From Termitidicoccus mucosus (GTDB taxonomy: Bacteria; Verrucomicrobiota; Verrucomicrobiia; Opitutales; Opitutaceae): DNA of 64,000 nucleotides. Under the pieces are notes generated by a model. It saw only the letters and a list, made by a program, of their open reading frames with translations. It made no database searches and had not been told where the DNA came from. Made by a program: the position numbers and the translations under genes. Positions 7,902 through 17,463 of this stretch are shown here, in pieces. Where the stretch lies: assembly GCF_038725785.1 (NCBI RefSeq), contig NZ_CP109796.1, positions 6,448,501 through 6,512,500 of the forward strand, read 5' to 3'. Within the stretch, counting starts at the first letter, position 1, and each line of letters opens with the position of its first letter.

Positions 7902-9260
7902 TCAGCCGCAGCCGGTGCCGGCGCCTTTGCAGGCGGAGCCGCCGCAGCCGGTGAAGCGGCGGGCGAGCGACGCGGGGATGGGCTGGTCTTTGAAAACGGC
8001 GGTGAGCCCTTCCTCGATCATGCCCTCCATCTCGATGACGCGGACGCCGCGTTCCTCGAGGGCGCGCCTGGGCTGCGGGCCGGCGGCGGAGACGAGGAGC
8101 GCGCGGCAGTCGTGGAGCAGGTCGGCAAACTCGGCCCAGCGGGCGGGACCGGAGCCGGGCTCGGGCGCGCGGCGGACTTCCACGAATTTGCAGCCGGAGG
8201 GGGTGCCGTCGTCCTGCTTGAAAACGAGCACGCGGGCGGCCTCGCCGAGGTGCTGGTTGACGAGCATGCCTTCCTGGCTGGCGACGGCGATGTAGGGGCG
8301 GCGGGCAAGGTCCTTGGCGGACGGGCGGGCGAAGCTGGCGAGCGTGGCGAGGCGCTCCTGCGACATCGGCTCGTTGATGAGGCCCACGGCGTCCGCGCGG
8401 CAGCGGGCGCAGTGCGTCATCTGCGGGACATGGCGGCCGGCGCGCAGGCGGGTGCCGGCGACGAGCGCGCCGTCGGGCGGGGGAATGTTTTCGAACTCGG
8501 CCCCGGCGACGGGCAGGAAGGCCATGCAGTTCATGATGTCCACCTTCAGCTCCGCCATTTTTTTCGCCACGTCCTCGATGTGCTGGTCGTTGATGCCGGG
8601 CATGATGATGGTGTTGATCTTGACCACGATGCCGCGCTCCTTGAGGCGTCGGATGGCTTCGAGCTGGCGGTCAAGGAGGAGCTGCGCGGCGGGGAGGCCG
8701 CGCATGGGGCGGTGGCCGTCGCGAATCCAGGCGTAGATTTTCGCTCCGATGGCAGGATCGACGGCGTTGACGGTGAGCGTGACGTGGCTGACCTGGAGCG
8801 CGGCGAGATTGTCGATGTGGGGGCCGATGCCGAGGCCGTTGGTGGCCAGGCAGAGAATCATGTCGGGATGGCGGCGGCGCACGGCGGTGAGCGTGGCCAT
8901 GGTCTCGACCGAATTGGCGAAGGGATCGCCGGGGCCGGCGATGCCGGTGACCGCGAGGTTGGGCACGCGCTTGAGCGTGTCGTCGAGATAATCGGCGGCC
9001 TGGGCGGGCGTGAGCACGGCGCTGGTGACGCCGGGGCGGCTCTCGTTCATGCAATCGAATTTGCGGTTGCAGAAATTGCACTGGAGGTTGCAGCGGGGGG
9101 CGACGGGCAGGTGGATGCGCCCGTGGGTGTGGTGCGAGGACTTGTTGAAGCAGGGGTGCTTGCTGAAATCCAAGGCGACGGCGGCGGGATTGATTTTGTC
9201 GGCGCAAACGGAGCCGGGGGCATCAGCGGTCGAGGCGGTCTCGGTGATTTCGTGTATCAT
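7902..9260 (-). CDS. nifB: Nitrogenase cofactor biosynthesis radical SAM protein NifB
   Basis: 452 residues. The N-terminal part has HPCFN, the radical SAM motif in PRCNLQCNFCNRKFDC, then NESRPGVTS and GIAGPGDPFAN, all NifB signatures. It makes NifB-co (an 8Fe-9S-C cluster), the shared precursor of FeMo-co and FeFe-co. A C-terminal NifX/NafY-like cofactor-carrier domain follows from about residue 320 (YIAVASQEGMLVNQHLGEA). The last 17 residues are Cys/Gly-rich (GCGGSACKGAGTGCG). It begins 9 bp after nifN on the same strand. It is the only nifB seen, so it must supply both nitrogenases. Confidence 0.96.
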   Translation of the reverse strand: MIHEITETASTADAPGSVCADKINPAAVALDFSKHPCFNKSSHHTHGRIHLPVAPRCNLQCNFCNRKFDCMNESRPGVTSAVLTPAQAADYLDDTLKRVPNLAVTGIAGPGDPFANSVETMATLTAVRRRHPDMILCLATNGLGIGPHIDNLAALQVSHVTLTVNAVDPAIGAKIYAWIRDGHRPMRGLPAAQLLLDRQLEAIRRLKERGIVVKINTIIMPGINDQHIEDVAKKMAELKVDIMNCMAFLPVAGAEFENIPPPDGALVAGTRLRAGRHVPQMTHCARCRADAVGLINEPMSQERLATLASFARPSAKDLARRPYIAVASQEGMLVNQHLGEAARVLVFKQDDGTPSGCKFVEVRRAPEPGSGPARWAEFADLLHDCRALLVSAAGPQPRRALEERGVRVIEMEGMIEEGLTAVFKDQPIPASLARRFTGCGGSACKGAGTGCG

Positions 9261-9268
9261 GATTTTGG

Positions 9269-10768
9269 TTACAGGTAGGCGTAACCGACGGGCGAGTCGG
9301 CCTGCTTGCGGTCGAGGAGGGTGTTGACGATGCGGTCGAACAGGGACTGCGCCCCGGCGTAGCCGACGTGGAGGATGCGCTGGCCGCCGATGCGGTCGTG
9401 GACGGGAAAGCCGCAGCGGACGAGCGGAACATTCAGCCGGCGGGCGAGGCTGTAGCCTTTGCTGGAGCCGATGAAAAAATCGGGCTGGAGCGCGGCGGCC
9501 TGGTCGGCGATGTCGGCGAAGTCGGCGCCTTCTCGAATGACGGTGCGCTCGTCGAGCTCGGGCACGGCGGCGCGGAGCGCATCGGCGAGATGCCCGCTGC
9601 GCCCGCCGGAGGCGCAGAGCACGGGAGTCACGCCGAACTCGGCGAGCAGCGAGGCGAGCCCGACCACCAGGTCCTCCTCGCCGTAAACGATGGCGCGTTT
9701 TTCGAAAACGTATTTGTGGCCGTCCACCCAGCTGTCGATGAGCCGACCGCGTTCGCGCGTGAGATCGGCGGGCATTTCGCGTCCGGCGAGGGCGGCAAGG
9801 TGCTCGATGAAACGATCGGTTTCGCGCAACCCGATGGGGAGGCCGAGCCGGCAGGGCAGCACGCCGTGGCGGCGTGCGAGCACGGTGGCGGCGGTGACGG
9901 GAGCGCGCGCGAGGACGCGGCCAAATTCGACGGAGGCCTGCGCGCGGGCAAGGGCGCGAATCGCCTCGACGGGCGTGCCGCCGGAGGGAAGTTTTTCGTA
10001 GTCCGCCCAGGAGGGGCCGTCGAGGGTGTCGCTGTAGTCGGGGAGGAGCGTGACGGGCAGGGCGAAGGCGGCGGCGATGCGCTTGAGTTCGCGCAGGTCG
10101 GCGGGCGAGAGCATGCCGGGGAAAAGGGCGACGGGAGGCGACGGGGCGGCGGCGTCCTTCAGGGGCGCCCGCGTCCCGTTGGGCGACGCGGGCGCGTCGT
10201 CTGCCGGCAGGATGCCGGCGCTCCCAGTGGAGGAGGACGCCGCTCCGGGGCAGAGGGTGTCCACGAGGGCGTGCACGGTGTCGTGGAAACCGTTGGCGTG
10301 GGTGCCGCGGTAGCTGGCGCAGGAGACGGGAACGATGGGCGGAATCGGAGCGCCGTCCACGCCGCCGGGATGTCCGTCGTGGAAATCGTGGAGGTGGCCG
10401 GGGAGGTCTTCGCCGATGGTTTCGCTGAGGCAGGTGGTGGCGAGCCCGACGAGTTCGGGTTTGTATTGGCGGATGACGTTTTCAAGCCCGATGCGGACAT
10501 TCAGGCCGCCGCCGAAGACCGCGCTGCTTTCGGAAAAATTGGACGCGGCGATGTCCATCGGTTCGCGGAAATGGCTGATGACGTAGCGCCGGATGTAGGT
10601 GGCGCAGCCTTGCGAGCCGTGGAGAAAGGGGATCGCACCCCGCACGCCGCGAAAGGCGAGGCAGGCGCCGAGTGGCGTGCAGAGTTTGCAGGCGTTGGTC
10701 GTGGCGTTCGGATACGGCTCGGGATCGGAGCCGTTGACGCGCGAGAAGGATTCAGGCGGCGCGATCAT
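9269..10768 (-). CDS. nifN: Nitrogenase cofactor scaffold subunit NifN
   Basis: 499 residues from the ATG at 10768, which overlaps the nifE stop by four bases (ATGA); an upstream in-frame ATG at 10831 lies inside nifE and is not needed. NifK/NifN features: NACKLCTPLGACLAFRGV, LHGSQGCATYIRRY and ATTCLSETIGEDLPG. With NifE it forms the E2N2 scaffold that matures NifB-co into FeMo-co. Around residues 190-225 there is a low-complexity stretch (SSSTGSAGILPADDAPASPN) not expected in NifN, encoded by a palindromic DNA insertion at about 10140-10250. The frame is kept. Confidence 0.95.
   Translation of the reverse strand: MIAPPESFSRVNGSDPEPYPNATTNACKLCTPLGACLAFRGVRGAIPFLHGSQGCATYIRRYVISHFREPMDIAASNFSESSAVFGGGLNVRIGLENVIRQYKPELVGLATTCLSETIGEDLPGHLHDFHDGHPGGVDGAPIPPIVPVSCASYRGTHANGFHDTVHALVDTLCPGAASSSTGSAGILPADDAPASPNGTRAPLKDAAAPSPPVALFPGMLSPADLRELKRIAAAFALPVTLLPDYSDTLDGPSWADYEKLPSGGTPVEAIRALARAQASVEFGRVLARAPVTAATVLARRHGVLPCRLGLPIGLRETDRFIEHLAALAGREMPADLTRERGRLIDSWVDGHKYVFEKRAIVYGEEDLVVGLASLLAEFGVTPVLCASGGRSGHLADALRAAVPELDERTVIREGADFADIADQAAALQPDFFIGSSKGYSLARRLNVPLVRCGFPVHDRIGGQRILHVGYAGAQSLFDRIVNTLLDRKQADSPVGYAYL
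10165..10195. repeat. Palindromic insertion core inside nifN
   Basis: A perfect 11-bp stem GCGCCCGCGTC/GACGCGGGCGC with a 9-bp loop, followed by GCCGGCAGGATGCCGGC. It encodes the non-NifN stretch around SAGILPADDAP. The whole extra segment spans roughly 10140-10250; its exact ends cannot be fixed without relatives. Confidence 0.65.
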
Positions 10769-12171
10769 GCGGCGGCCTCCTCGTGATGGCGCGGGGCGTG
10801 CCGTTGCGCGCGGCGGGGCGTGTATTGCCAAACCGGTGACATGACGCTGGCATAAACCTCGCGGGCGAAGTTGAGCATGCCGACGTAGCCGGCGAGGGCT
10901 TCCTTGCGCTCGTGGTTGTGGTCGCAGAAGCCGATGCCGAGCTTGTAGGCGATGGGGCGTTCCTTCACGCCGCCGATGAAAAGATCGACGTCTTTCTCCA
11001 GGCAGAATTTGGCGAGTTCGAGCGGGTTGGAATCGTCAACGATCACCGTGCCGGGGTCGCACATCCGGCGCAGCATCTCGTAGTCGTCCTTGTCGCCGGT
11101 TTGCGTGCCGACGAGCGCGGTGGCCATGCCGAGGGTGCGCAGCGCGCGGACGAGGGAAAAGGCCTTGAAGGCGCCGCCGACGTAGATGGCCGCCTTTTTG
11201 CCGGCGAGTTTTTCCCGGTAGCGGCGCAGTTCGGGCATGAGTTTTTCGATTTCCTCGCGGACGACCGTCTGGGTGCGGCCGGGCAGTCCGGGGTCTTGCG
11301 GGGCGAAAAACGCGGCCACTTCGTAGAGTGCGGCGGACATGTCCTCGATGCCGAAGAAGGAGACGCGGCGGAAGGGGATGCCGTGGTCCTTCTCCAGCAT
11401 TTTGGCGAGCGAGGTCATGGAGCCGGAACATTGCACGAGGTTGAGTTTCGCGCCGTGGCACCGGCGGATGGCATCAACGCGCCCGTCGCCGGTGAGCGTG
11501 GCTACGACGTGCACGCCCATGCGTTTGAAATAATCGCGGATGACCCAGGTCTCGCCGGCGATGTTGAAGTCGCCGAGCAGATTGATGCTGACGGGCGGGA
11601 GGCCGGCGGTGTCGCCGGTGCCGACGAGGCGGTAAACGGCATCGCAGGCGGCGCGGTAGCCGGTTTTCTTGGTGCCTTTGAAGCCCTCGGAGGCGACCGG
11701 GATGACCGGGATTCCTGTATCCAAAGAAACACTACGGCAGATGGCCTCGACGTCGTCGCCGATGAGCCCGACGATGCAGGTGGAATAAACAAAAGCGGCC
11801 TTGGGCGAGTGGCGGGCGATGAGTTCGCGCAGGGCGGCGCCGAGTTTTTTTTCGCCGCCGTAGATGACGTCCATTTCCTGGAGGTCGGTGGAGAAGCTGT
11901 TGCGGAAGAGTTGCGCGCCGCTGCTTTGCGCGCCGCGGATGTCCCACGTGTAGGCCGCGCAGCCGATGGGACCGTGAACGAGGTGGAGGGCGTCGGCGAT
12001 GGGATAGAGGATCACGCGCGAGCCGCAGAAGGCGCACGCGCGCTGGGTGACGGAGCCGGCGAGGCTGTTGCGGTCACAGGCGAGCGGGGCGGGGGCGGCG
12101 GAACCGGTTCCGGCGACGGTGATCGACGCGGCGCGGGCGGGAAGGATTTTTATGGATTGCGCGGCGTTCAT
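10765..12171 (-). CDS. nifE: Nitrogenase cofactor scaffold subunit NifE
   Basis: 468 residues. NifD/NifE family hallmarks are RACAFCGSRVILYPIADALHLVHGPIGCAAYTWDIRG near residues 45-85, STCIVGLIGDD, and a Cys equivalent to the cofactor ligand in LVQCSGSMTSLAKML. The presence of GAQSSG and the context nifE-nifN favour NifE over a second NifD. Forms the NifEN scaffold. Translationally coupled to nifN by an ATGA overlap and preceded by the GNAT gene with a 6-bp gap, so it depends on transcription from upstream. Confidence 0.95.
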   Translation of the reverse strand: MNAAQSIKILPARAASITVAGTGSAAPAPLACDRNSLAGSVTQRACAFCGSRVILYPIADALHLVHGPIGCAAYTWDIRGAQSSGAQLFRNSFSTDLQEMDVIYGGEKKLGAALRELIARHSPKAAFVYSTCIVGLIGDDVEAICRSVSLDTGIPVIPVASEGFKGTKKTGYRAACDAVYRLVGTGDTAGLPPVSINLLGDFNIAGETWVIRDYFKRMGVHVVATLTGDGRVDAIRRCHGAKLNLVQCSGSMTSLAKMLEKDHGIPFRRVSFFGIEDMSAALYEVAAFFAPQDPGLPGRTQTVVREEIEKLMPELRRYREKLAGKKAAIYVGGAFKAFSLVRALRTLGMATALVGTQTGDKDDYEMLRRMCDPGTVIVDDSNPLELAKFCLEKDVDLFIGGVKERPIAYKLGIGFCDHNHERKEALAGYVGMLNFAREVYASVMSPVWQYTPRRAQRHAPRHHEEAAA

Positions 12172-12177
12172 CGCGGG

Positions 12178-12879
12178 TCAGGGCGCGGCGGGGACGAGCT
12201 CGCGGCGCAGCGTGGTCCATTCGGAGAGCGGGGTGGCGCCGATGGATTTGTAGAACTCGAGCGCGGGCGTGTTCCACTTGAGGGCGCGCCATTCGAGGCG
12301 GGCGCAGCCGCGTTCGCTGGCGGCGGTGGCGGCGGCGGTGAGGAGCGCGAGGCCGATGCCCTGCCGGCGCAGCGCGGGGCGCACGTAGAGGTCTTCGAGA
12401 AACGCGCCGGGACGTCCGGCGAAGGTGGAGTAGGTCGGATACCACACCGCAAAGCCGGCGGGGATGCCGTAATAATGCGCGAGGAGCGCATAGGCCCAGG
12501 GCTTGGGTCCGAAGAAATGCTCGGCAAAATGGGCGGGCGTGGATTCGACCTCGTGCGACAGGCTTTCATACGCGGCCAGCTCGCTGACCAGCCGGTGCAG
12601 GAGCGCGGCGTCGGCGGGCGCGGCGGCGCGGACCTGGAGCGGAGGGCGGCGCGGATCGGAGCTGGCCGAGAGCCGCGCGATGGTGGCGGGGTTGCAGTTG
12701 CACCCGGTGAGGCTGGCGACGGCGCAGGCGGTCGGCTGGCAGGCGGTCGGGGCGTGGCCGCAGGCGCAGGGCTGGGTGGCGGAGGGGGCTGGTGTCTTTG
12801 GGGCGCGGGTGGCGTAGGCTGGCGGCATCGTGCTTGGTTGGGAACTCGCCGAGGCGGCGTCCTGGTCAGTTGCAGTCAT
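12178..12879 (-). CDS. GNAT N-acetyltransferase with Cys-rich N-terminal extension, inside nif operon
   Basis: 233 residues. Residues about 80-230 are a GNAT domain of the spermidine/diamine acetyltransferase type: VRAAAPADAALLHRLVSELAAYE, FLEDLYVRPALRRQGIGLALL (acetyl-CoA loop RRQGIG) and LEWRALKWNTPALEFYKSIGA. The first 75 residues are unlike the family and contain at least six Cys, in pairs such as CACGH and CNCN. Encoded between nifK and nifE. A role in nitrogenase assembly or in modifying a small molecule is inference only; the Cys block could bind metal or an Fe-S unit. Confidence 0.8.
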   Translation of the reverse strand: MTATDQDAASASSQPSTMPPAYATRAPKTPAPSATQPCACGHAPTACQPTACAVASLTGCNCNPATIARLSASSDPRRPPLQVRAAAPADAALLHRLVSELAAYESLSHEVESTPAHFAEHFFGPKPWAYALLAHYYGIPAGFAVWYPTYSTFAGRPGAFLEDLYVRPALRRQGIGLALLTAAATAASERGCARLEWRALKWNTPALEFYKSIGATPLSEWTTLRRELVPAAP

Positions 12880-12960
12880 GAGAGCCCTCTGTTTTTATCG
12901 GTGGAATGTATCGGTCGGACAGGGGCAGTTTTGTTGTCGGGGGGAAGCGGTCGTTGAATA

Positions 12961-12989
12961 AAAGCGGCGGCGTTTTCCGCCGCCGCTTT
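12961..12989 (-). terminator. Strong hairpin after nifK, attenuator or terminator
   Basis: Perfect 12-bp stem AAAGCGGCGGCG / CGCCGCCGCTTT with a 5-base TTTTC loop. On the minus strand the stem is followed by TTTTATTC, a Rho-independent form. It lies 15 bp past the nifK stop and before the GNAT-nifE-nifN genes, so it probably lowers expression of assembly genes relative to nifHDK. Confidence 0.75.
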
Positions 12990-13003
12990 GCATGGCTGGC
13001 GGA

Positions 13004-14380
13004 TTACATGACAAGCTCGAACCACTCCTCGGGACAGGTGCGGTCCTTCTTGTCGAAGAGCGCGCCGGTGATCTGGTCGATCAGGCGGATGGCGCCGGCG
13101 TAGCCCATCGTGGTGAAGAAGCGGTGGCCGACGCGGTCGAGGATCGGGAAGCCGAAACGCACGAGCGGGATGTCCTCCACGCGGGCGATGTATTTGCCGT
13201 AGGTGTTGGCGAGAATCAGGTCCACGGGGGCGTTCTTGATCCACTGGTGCAGCTCGAAGAAGTCGGCCTGCTGCTTGATCTTCGCGTCGGGCACGACGGG
13301 ATCGAGGAGTTCGTGGAGGCGTTTCTCGAAGTGGTTGCCCTGGCTGCCGGTGATCACGTAAACGGGCCGCAGGCCGAGCTCGAGGGCGAACTTGGTCATG
13401 GCGATGACGTGGTCGGGATCTCCGGCGATGGCGACGCGCTTCTGGTGGAAATACTGCTGCATGTCGCTGATCATGTCGATGAGGCGGCCGCGCTCGGCGG
13501 CGATGTCCTCGTGCACGGCCCCGTCGGGCGAAAAGGCGCGGAGGGCCTGGATGAAGGCGTCGGTGCCGCCGACGCCGACGGGCAGCTCGAGGAGCTGGCT
13601 GGGGACGTTGTGTTTGTTCTCCAGCGTGACGGCTCCGGGGTTGCTGGTGAAATGGCCGAACGCGAGCGTGGCGATGCTGTCGCCCATGGACTTGATCTCG
13701 GGAATGGTGGTGCCGCCCTTGGGGAACATCTGGTATTCGCCGTCGAGCCCGCCGTCGAGCACGCCGGAGGTGTCGGGGAGCATGACGAAGGGCACGCCCA
13801 TGAGCCGGGTGAGGCGCTTGAGCTCGCGCATGTCGGCGGGCTCGACGAAACCGGGGATGAGGTTGATCTGGTTTTTCGTCTCACCGGTGCGCTCGGCCAG
13901 ATACTTGATGATCGAGGAGACCATGTTGGCGAAGCCGGTGATGTGCGAGCCGACGAAGCTCGGCGTGTTGGTGTGGATGACGAGCTTGCCCTCGGGGACG
14001 GCGCCTTCCTCCTTCGCGCGCTTCACGATCGTGGGCACGTCGTCGCCGATGACCTCGGAGAGGCAGGTGGTGTGCACGGCGACGATGTCGGGATTGTAGA
14101 TCGAGAAGATGTTTTTGAGCGCCTGGGTGAGGTTGGCGAGCCCGCCGAAGACGGAGGCGCCTTCGGTGAAGGAGCTGGTCGTGGCGACGACGGGCTCCTT
14201 GAAGTGGCGGGTGAGGTGCGAGCGGTGATAGGAGCAGCAGCCTTGCGAGCCGTGGCTGTGCGGCATGCAGCCGTGGATGCCGAGCGAGGCATACATGGCC
14301 CCGATGGGCTGGCAGGTCTTGGCGGCGTTGATGCGAAGCGCCTTGCGTTCGACGATCTCTGCGGTGGTTCCGTTGAGCAT
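13004..14380 (-). CDS. nifK: Molybdenum-iron protein beta subunit NifK
   Basis: 458 residues, the short form without the N-terminal extension of proteobacterial NifK. P-cluster ligand regions are visible: KTCQPIGAMYASLGIHGCMPHSHGSQGCCSYHRSHLTRHF near residues 22-60 and TTCLSEVIGDDVPT. SSFTEGASVFGG is the expected NifK signature. With NifD it forms the alpha2-beta2 dinitrogenase that reduces N2. It follows nifD by 90 bp; that gap holds AT-rich TTAATAATTAAG sequence and one copy of the GC-rich hairpin repeat. Confidence 0.97.
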   Translation of the reverse strand: MLNGTTAEIVERKALRINAAKTCQPIGAMYASLGIHGCMPHSHGSQGCCSYHRSHLTRHFKEPVVATTSSFTEGASVFGGLANLTQALKNIFSIYNPDIVAVHTTCLSEVIGDDVPTIVKRAKEEGAVPEGKLVIHTNTPSFVGSHITGFANMVSSIIKYLAERTGETKNQINLIPGFVEPADMRELKRLTRLMGVPFVMLPDTSGVLDGGLDGEYQMFPKGGTTIPEIKSMGDSIATLAFGHFTSNPGAVTLENKHNVPSQLLELPVGVGGTDAFIQALRAFSPDGAVHEDIAAERGRLIDMISDMQQYFHQKRVAIAGDPDHVIAMTKFALELGLRPVYVITGSQGNHFEKRLHELLDPVVPDAKIKQQADFFELHQWIKNAPVDLILANTYGKYIARVEDIPLVRFGFPILDRVGHRFFTTMGYAGAIRLIDQITGALFDKKDRTCPEEWFELVM

Positions 14381-14438
14381 GATTTGGAATGAAGAATTAA
14401 AGATTAATAATTAAGAATCGGGAGAGGGGCGCGCTGGC

Positions 14439-14470
14439 GCGCGCCCGGCGGCGGGGCCGCCGCCGCTCCG
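14439..14470. repeat. Short dispersed GC-rich hairpin repeat, copy B
   Basis: Same unit as at 6781, here with loop GGGC in place of GGGA (GGCGGCG-GGGC-CGCCGCC). Ends one base before the nifD stop codon, in the nifD-nifK gap. Confidence 0.8.
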
Positions 14471-16213
14471 TTATTTCTTCCAGGCTTTGGGGGCGTCGTC
14501 GGTTTCGGCGGCGGCGGTTTTGTCCTTCGGTTTCAGGACGGGACGGGCGGGAACCGTCGGGTCGCCCTTCCAGGGAGCGGTGACGAGTTTCCAGACCTTG
14601 GTGTTCACCATGCGGTCGATTTCCTTGTAGAAATTGGCCGCGCCGGTGAAGGCGGCGTAGGGCCCGCCGTAGTCGTAGCTGTGGAGCTGCTTGCAGGGGA
14701 CGCCGAGTTTTTCGATGATGAACTTTTCCTTGATGCCGGAGCCGATGACGTCGGGTTTGTAGATCTCGATGAGCTTCTCGATCTCGTGGTGCGAGATGTC
14801 GTCGATGACCAGGGTGTTTTTGGACATCTCCTTCATCATGCCCTCGTAGTCCTTGTAGGTGAAGCCGCCGGCCTCGAGCGCGGCGTTTTGCTCGGGGGTC
14901 TTGCGGGCGCGGAACCGCCGCGGATCGGCCTCGACGGAGATTTCCTCGATGTTGCGGGAGTCGGCGTCGATCTTGATCGTGGGGAGCACGGCGCGGCCTT
15001 CGTAGTCGTCGCGATGGGCGAATTCGTAGCCGGCGGCGATGGTCTTCATGCCCATGTCACGGAAGAGGTCCTGATAATGGTGGGCGCGGGAGCCGCCGAC
15101 GAAGAGGGCGGCGGTCTTGCCCTGGCAGCGAGAGCGGACATCGTCGCGGATCGGGCGGAGCACGGCCATTTCCTGGGCGATGACTTCCTCGACGCGATCG
15201 GTGAGCTTTTTCGAGTCGAAATACTTGGCGATCTTGCGCAGCGACTTGGCGGTGGTCTCGGCGCCGATGAAGTTGACCTTGAACCAGGGGATGCCGAATT
15301 TTTTCTCCATCATGTCGGCCATGTAGTTGATGGAGCGATGGCACTGGACGATGTTGAGGTCGACGGTGTGGCAGCGGGTGACCTGCTCGTAGGAGATGTC
15401 GCCGGAGAGGGTGGCGGTGACGTGGATGCCGCACTTGCGCAGGAGGGAGTCGATCTCCCAGGCGTCGCCGCCGATGTTGTATTCACCGAGCATGTTGATG
15501 CGGAACTCGGCGTCGTCGGGGGTATCGTCGAGGCCGACCATGTGCTTGAACACGCCGTTGTTGGCGATGTGGTGGCCGGCGGACTGGGAGACGCCCTTGT
15601 AGCCTTCGCAGGAGAAACCGAAAATGTTGATGCCGAGTTCCTCCTTGGCGAGGCGGCAGACGGTGTGGATGTCGTCGCCGATGAGGCCGACGGGGCAGGT
15701 GGCGTAGACGGCGATGGCCTTGGGCTTGAAGATGCGGTAGGCCTCGCGGATGGCGGCGGCGAGTTTCTTTTCCCCGCCGAAGATGATCTCGTCCTCCATC
15801 ATGTCGGTGGTCATCGAATATTGGAGGTAGTTGATCTGGCCGGGAGTCGGGCGGGCGAGGTTGCGGCGGGTCTGCCACGAATAGAAGGAGCAGCCGATGG
15901 GGCCGTGCGTGATGTGGAGGACATCGTGCATGGGGCCGATGACGACGCCGCGGCAGCCGGCGTAGGTGCAGCCGCGCTGCGTGATGATGCCGGGGATGGT
16001 GCGGGTGTTGGCGGCGATCTGCGGCGGGTTCTCCGGGTCGTTGAGAAGAAACTGCTTGGCGCGCTTCTTCTTGGTTTTGTCGGGATAGATTTTAAGCATT
16101 TCCTCGCGCGCGGCCGCGGGGTCGATGCCGGCGGCAAAGGCGATGGAGGAATTGGGCGGCGGGGATTCCGAGGAGGAGGCGCCGTCGGAGAGTGGATCGG
16201 AAATGGTGCTCAT
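14471..16213 (-). CDS. nifD: Molybdenum-iron protein alpha subunit NifD
   Basis: 580 residues, about 90 longer than proteobacterial NifD, from a Ser/Pro-rich N-terminal extension of roughly 30, internal differences, and a C-terminal tail rich in Pro/Lys/Asp. P-cluster Cys occur in CTYAGCRG, GPIGCSFYSW and ATCPVGLIGDD. The FeMo-co Cys ligand is in NIVQCHRSINYM and the His ligand in QLHSYDYGGPY. FGGEKKLAAAIREAY is a NifD signature. Forms the catalytic subunit where N2 is reduced. It is 135 bp downstream of nifH; that gap has a palindromic hairpin and a dispersed repeat. Confidence 0.97.
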   Translation of the reverse strand: MSTISDPLSDGASSSESPPPNSSIAFAAGIDPAAAREEMLKIYPDKTKKKRAKQFLLNDPENPPQIAANTRTIPGIITQRGCTYAGCRGVVIGPMHDVLHITHGPIGCSFYSWQTRRNLARPTPGQINYLQYSMTTDMMEDEIIFGGEKKLAAAIREAYRIFKPKAIAVYATCPVGLIGDDIHTVCRLAKEELGINIFGFSCEGYKGVSQSAGHHIANNGVFKHMVGLDDTPDDAEFRINMLGEYNIGGDAWEIDSLLRKCGIHVTATLSGDISYEQVTRCHTVDLNIVQCHRSINYMADMMEKKFGIPWFKVNFIGAETTAKSLRKIAKYFDSKKLTDRVEEVIAQEMAVLRPIRDDVRSRCQGKTAALFVGGSRAHHYQDLFRDMGMKTIAAGYEFAHRDDYEGRAVLPTIKIDADSRNIEEISVEADPRRFRARKTPEQNAALEAGGFTYKDYEGMMKEMSKNTLVIDDISHHEIEKLIEIYKPDVIGSGIKEKFIIEKLGVPCKQLHSYDYGGPYAAFTGAANFYKEIDRMVNTKVWKLVTAPWKGDPTVPARPVLKPKDKTAAAETDDAPKAWKK

Positions 16214-16257
16214 AGTTTGGTTGCGAATGGTGAAGGAGGGATGCGGATGCGGGAGCC

Positions 16258-16281
16258 GGACGGGACGAGATCGTCCCGTCC
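16258..16281. repeat. Hairpin in nifH-nifD intergenic space
   Basis: Palindrome with arms GGACGGGACGA / TCGTCCCGTCC around a GA centre. Position between nifH and nifD suggests a 3' stabiliser or partial terminator giving excess nifH message. The anfH-anfD gap also has a hairpin. Confidence 0.65.
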
Positions 16282-16310
16282 AGACTCGTCAACAGGCGGG
16301 GCGCGCTGGT

Positions 16311-16342
16311 GCGCGTCCGGCGGCGGGGACGCCGCAGCTCCG
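16311..16342. repeat. Short dispersed GC-rich hairpin repeat, copy C
   Basis: GCGCGTCCGGCGGCGGGGAC followed by GCCGCAGCTCCG; one stem mismatch relative to copy A. It lies 7 bp beyond the nifH stop. Confidence 0.8.
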
Positions 16343-16348
16343 TGGAGG

Positions 16349-17230
<882 letters not shown>

Positions 17231-17232
17231 TT

Positions 17233-17248
17233 AGCGGATGCGGTGCCA
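17233..17248 (-). promoter_or_regulatory. Sigma54 (-24/-12) promoter of nifH
   Basis: On the minus strand TGGCACCGCATCCGCT: GG and GC doublets separated by exactly 10 bases, with the full TGGCAC -24 box. About 60 bp upstream of the nifH ATG. Expected to need RpoN and a NifA-type activator. Confidence 0.85.
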
Positions 17249-17390
17249 CCGGCGTTTCGCCGGGCCCGGGACAGGCGTTAGTGCTTGTTGAGATGGCGGA
17301 TAAAAATGCGGATTTTTTTCGCGGGCCTGGCACGGCGGCCGGGGAGGGGCGCGGAAAGCTACCGCGGAGTCGGGCGAAGAGGGTCGTTCC

Positions 17391-17402
17391 TACCAAAATG
17401 TA
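17391..17402. promoter_or_regulatory. Dyad TAC-N6-GTA upstream of nifH promoter
   Basis: TCCTACCAAAATGTAGGA: six-base arms (TCCTAC/GTAGGA) and a TAC-N6-GTA core, about 145 bp upstream of the -24 box, a normal distance for a bacterial enhancer-binding protein. No classical NifA site (TGT-N10-ACA) was found in the interval. Binding protein unknown. Confidence 0.45.
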
Positions 17403-17463
17403 GGAAGCGGCGGCGGTGTGCCGGGGCAAATGTGGCATGGAAAAAGCAATGCGAGGAGGCGGA

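Noticed and set aside
17433-17448. TGGCATGGAAAAAGCA as a sigma54 promoter for draG
   Set aside because: Spacing of GG and GC is right, but the -12 box is poor and the start codon is too close for a normal leader.
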